Positions 6,027-6,684 of a DNA stretch of 6,684 nucleotides are shown in pieces. Under the pieces are notes generated by a model that worked only from the letters and a program-made list of their open reading frames with translations, searched no databases and was not told the DNA's origin. The stretch is from Gammaproteobacteria bacterium. GTDB taxonomy: Bacteria; Pseudomonadota; Alphaproteobacteria; UBA828. The stretch is taken from NCBI GenBank assembly GCA_002714015.1, contig PAWF01000043.1, positions 9,880-16,563 on the forward strand, given 5' to 3'. A program made the position numbers and the translations under genes. Positions within the stretch are counted from its first letter, which is position 1. Each line of letters begins with the position of its first letter.

Positions 6027-6055
6027 TCAATGTTTAACTTTAATAATAATAAATT

Positions 6056-6445
6056 CTAAAATTCTCTTGGCTTTCCTAATCTGTCAATCGCAACATACAC
6101 ATAAGTACCTTCTGTAACCAATACCATTTCAGATTTAACTCTACGACGCGCCCAGGTCTCAATATGAATTGAAATAGAGGTAGTTCCCTTTCGATTAACT
6201 GTAGTATAAAGACTTACTAAATCACCTACAGCAATAGGCTTTAGAAAACGCATTGCTTCAACAGCAACTGTTACTACACGACCATTCGCTATTTCACTTG
6301 CTAGCACACCACCTGCAATATCCATTTGTGACATTACCCAGCCACCAAATATATCACCATTAGCATTCACATCCGCAGGCATAGGAACAGATCGAACGGT
6401 AGGTTCTCGGTCAGGTGGACTATTTTGTGTTTCAGTCAATCTCAT
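6056..6445 (-). CDS. yciA: Acyl-CoA thioesterase, YciA type (hotdog fold)
   Basis: A small cytoplasmic hotdog-fold enzyme that hydrolyses acyl-CoA to free acid and CoA, recycling CoA during fatty-acid or amino-acid-derived acyl metabolism. The 129 aa carry the YciA/acyl-CoA hydrolase signature MPADVNANGDIFGGW (22-36) and then MDIAGG (41-46), whose Asp42 matches the catalytic acidic residue of the family. The strand GRVVTVAVEAMRFLKPIAVGD (55-75) and a TSISIHIETWA segment follow. The length is normal for a single hotdog; the family forms hexamers of such subunits. ATG 6445 is only 1 nt from GGAGG (6447-6451), whereas a TTG at codon 3 (6439-6437) is 7 nt away and may be the true start, shortening the protein by two residues. 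It begins 32 bases after the acyl-CoA dehydrogenase stop and is probably cotranscribed with it. Confidence 0.92.
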   Translation of the reverse strand: MRLTETQNSPPDREPTVRSVPMPADVNANGDIFGGWVMSQMDIAGGVLASEIANGRVVTVAVEAMRFLKPIAVGDLVSLYTTVNRKGTTSISIHIETWARRRVKSEMVLVTEGTYVYVAIDRLGKPREF

Positions 6446-6446
6446 A

Positions 6447-6451
6447 CCTCC
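6447..6451 (-). promoter_or_regulatory. Shine-Dalgarno of the thioesterase gene, oddly close to the ATG
   Basis: Minus-strand GGAGG is followed by T and the ATG at 6445, which is too close for normal initiation. The next in-frame start codon is TTG at 6439, at a spacing of 7 nt. Confidence 0.6.
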
Positions 6452-6477
6452 GATAATATCGCTTTATTATCTGATAA

Positions 6478-6684
6478 TTACTTTTGTATCTGCCATTTCC
6501 AGAAACCTTGTCCCTCTTTCATATAAATTTTTGAAAGAACCATTTTATGCACTTCAGAAGCGCCATCTACCAACTTAGCTTGACGCGCATATCTATACAT
6601 CCATTCAAGTAACGTATCTTTAGAATAACCTTTTGCTCCACAAAGCTGAATGCATGTATCAATTACATCATTTAGAGTTTCTGC
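6478..6684 (-). CDS. Acyl-CoA dehydrogenase, C-terminal end (cut by window edge)
   Basis: The last 68 residues of a flavin-dependent acyl-CoA dehydrogenase, which introduces a double bond at C2-C3 of acyl-CoA thioesters. The visible part is the C-terminal helical domain: CIQLCGAKGYSKDTLLEWMYR, minus its ends, matches the QxxGGxGY region, here with Cys-Gly-Ala. ARQAKLVDGASEVHKMVLSK matches the C-terminal xxDGxxExH motif. The Asp before Gly occupies the place of the catalytic Glu of MCAD-like enzymes (YEGT), a change I associate with the ACAD10/11-like branch. The end, GFWKWQIQK, is also consistent with a long-tailed member. The FAD-binding N-terminal part is outside the window, so substrate length cannot be judged. 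It is followed at 32 bases by the YciA thioesterase gene, which suggests an acyl-CoA degradation operon. Confidence 0.88.
   Translation of the reverse strand, partial: AETLNDVIDTCIQLCGAKGYSKDTLLEWMYRYARQAKLVDGASEVHKMVLSKIYMKEGQGFWKWQIQK

Larger units (their letters stand above)
5766..6055. other. AT-rich convergent intergenic region with small repeats
   Basis: This 290-base gap separates the ends of two converging genes. I see no ORF longer than a dozen or so codons and no GC-rich terminator. It holds a tandem GGTTTGC (5883-5889 and 5892-5898) in a short GC-richer island, AGTGCAA at 5920-5926 and again at 5990-5996, an AATATTAATA direct repeat with an overlapping inverted repeat at 5932-5967, and an AT-only hairpin near 6009-6026. 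An unannotated small RNA is possible but nothing in the sequence demands it. Confidence 0.5.

Noticed and set aside
1..6684. CRISPR array, insertion sequence, phage or defence system
   Set aside because: No regularly spaced repeats, terminal inverted repeats, transposase or nuclease-like frames were found; nearly all the DNA is accounted for by housekeeping genes.

Overview
The window looks like ordinary chromosome from an AT-rich, probably free-living, alphaproteobacterium. The main clue is the order mltB-type transglycosylase, rlpA, dacA, tmk, all read leftward on the minus strand. From general knowledge this resembles the conserved alphaproteobacterial cell-wall/replication cluster that usually continues into holB, metG and tatD. 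The low GC, small intergenic gaps, a CCA-encoding tRNA and fatty-acid oxidation genes fit a streamlined, possibly marine, lineage, but the sequence alone does not name the genus.

Layout, read by position. 1-332 (minus) is the N-terminal part of thymidylate kinase, cut by the window edge. 349-1569 (minus) is a PBP5-type D-Ala-D-Ala carboxypeptidase. 1635-2615 (minus) is an RlpA lipoprotein with a double-psi beta-barrel and a SPOR domain. 2652-3629 (minus) is an MltB-family lytic transglycosylase. 3749-4717 (minus) is a D-2-hydroxyacid dehydrogenase of the phosphoglycerate dehydrogenase type, with a TTG start. 4895-4982 (plus) is tRNA-Ser(UGA). 5118-5765 (plus) is a five-helix membrane protein with a SHOCT-like tail. 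5766-6055 is an AT-rich gap between converging genes. 6056-6445 (minus) is a YciA-type acyl-CoA thioesterase, and 6478-6684 (minus) is the C-terminal end of an acyl-CoA dehydrogenase.

How the genes fit together. MltB, RlpA and DacA all act on periplasmic peptidoglycan: two cut glycan strands and one trims the stem peptide. They are spaced 36 and 65 bases apart and run into tmk (16-base gap, Shine-Dalgarno starting one base after the dacA stop), so one transcript probably links wall remodelling with dTTP supply for replication. The acyl-CoA dehydrogenase and thioesterase form a second probable operon for acyl-CoA catabolism. The dehydrogenase at 3749-4717 and the tRNA are divergent and share a 177-base AT-rich control region.

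I found no mobile element, CRISPR array, phage gene or toxin-antitoxin pair, and no convincing novel system. The points most worth a second look are the uncharacterised SHOCT-tail membrane protein, the repeated pattern of TTG or shifted start codons better placed relative to the Shine-Dalgarno than the first start of the frame, an out-of-frame short ORF overlapping the rlpA start, and small inverted repeats in the gaps.
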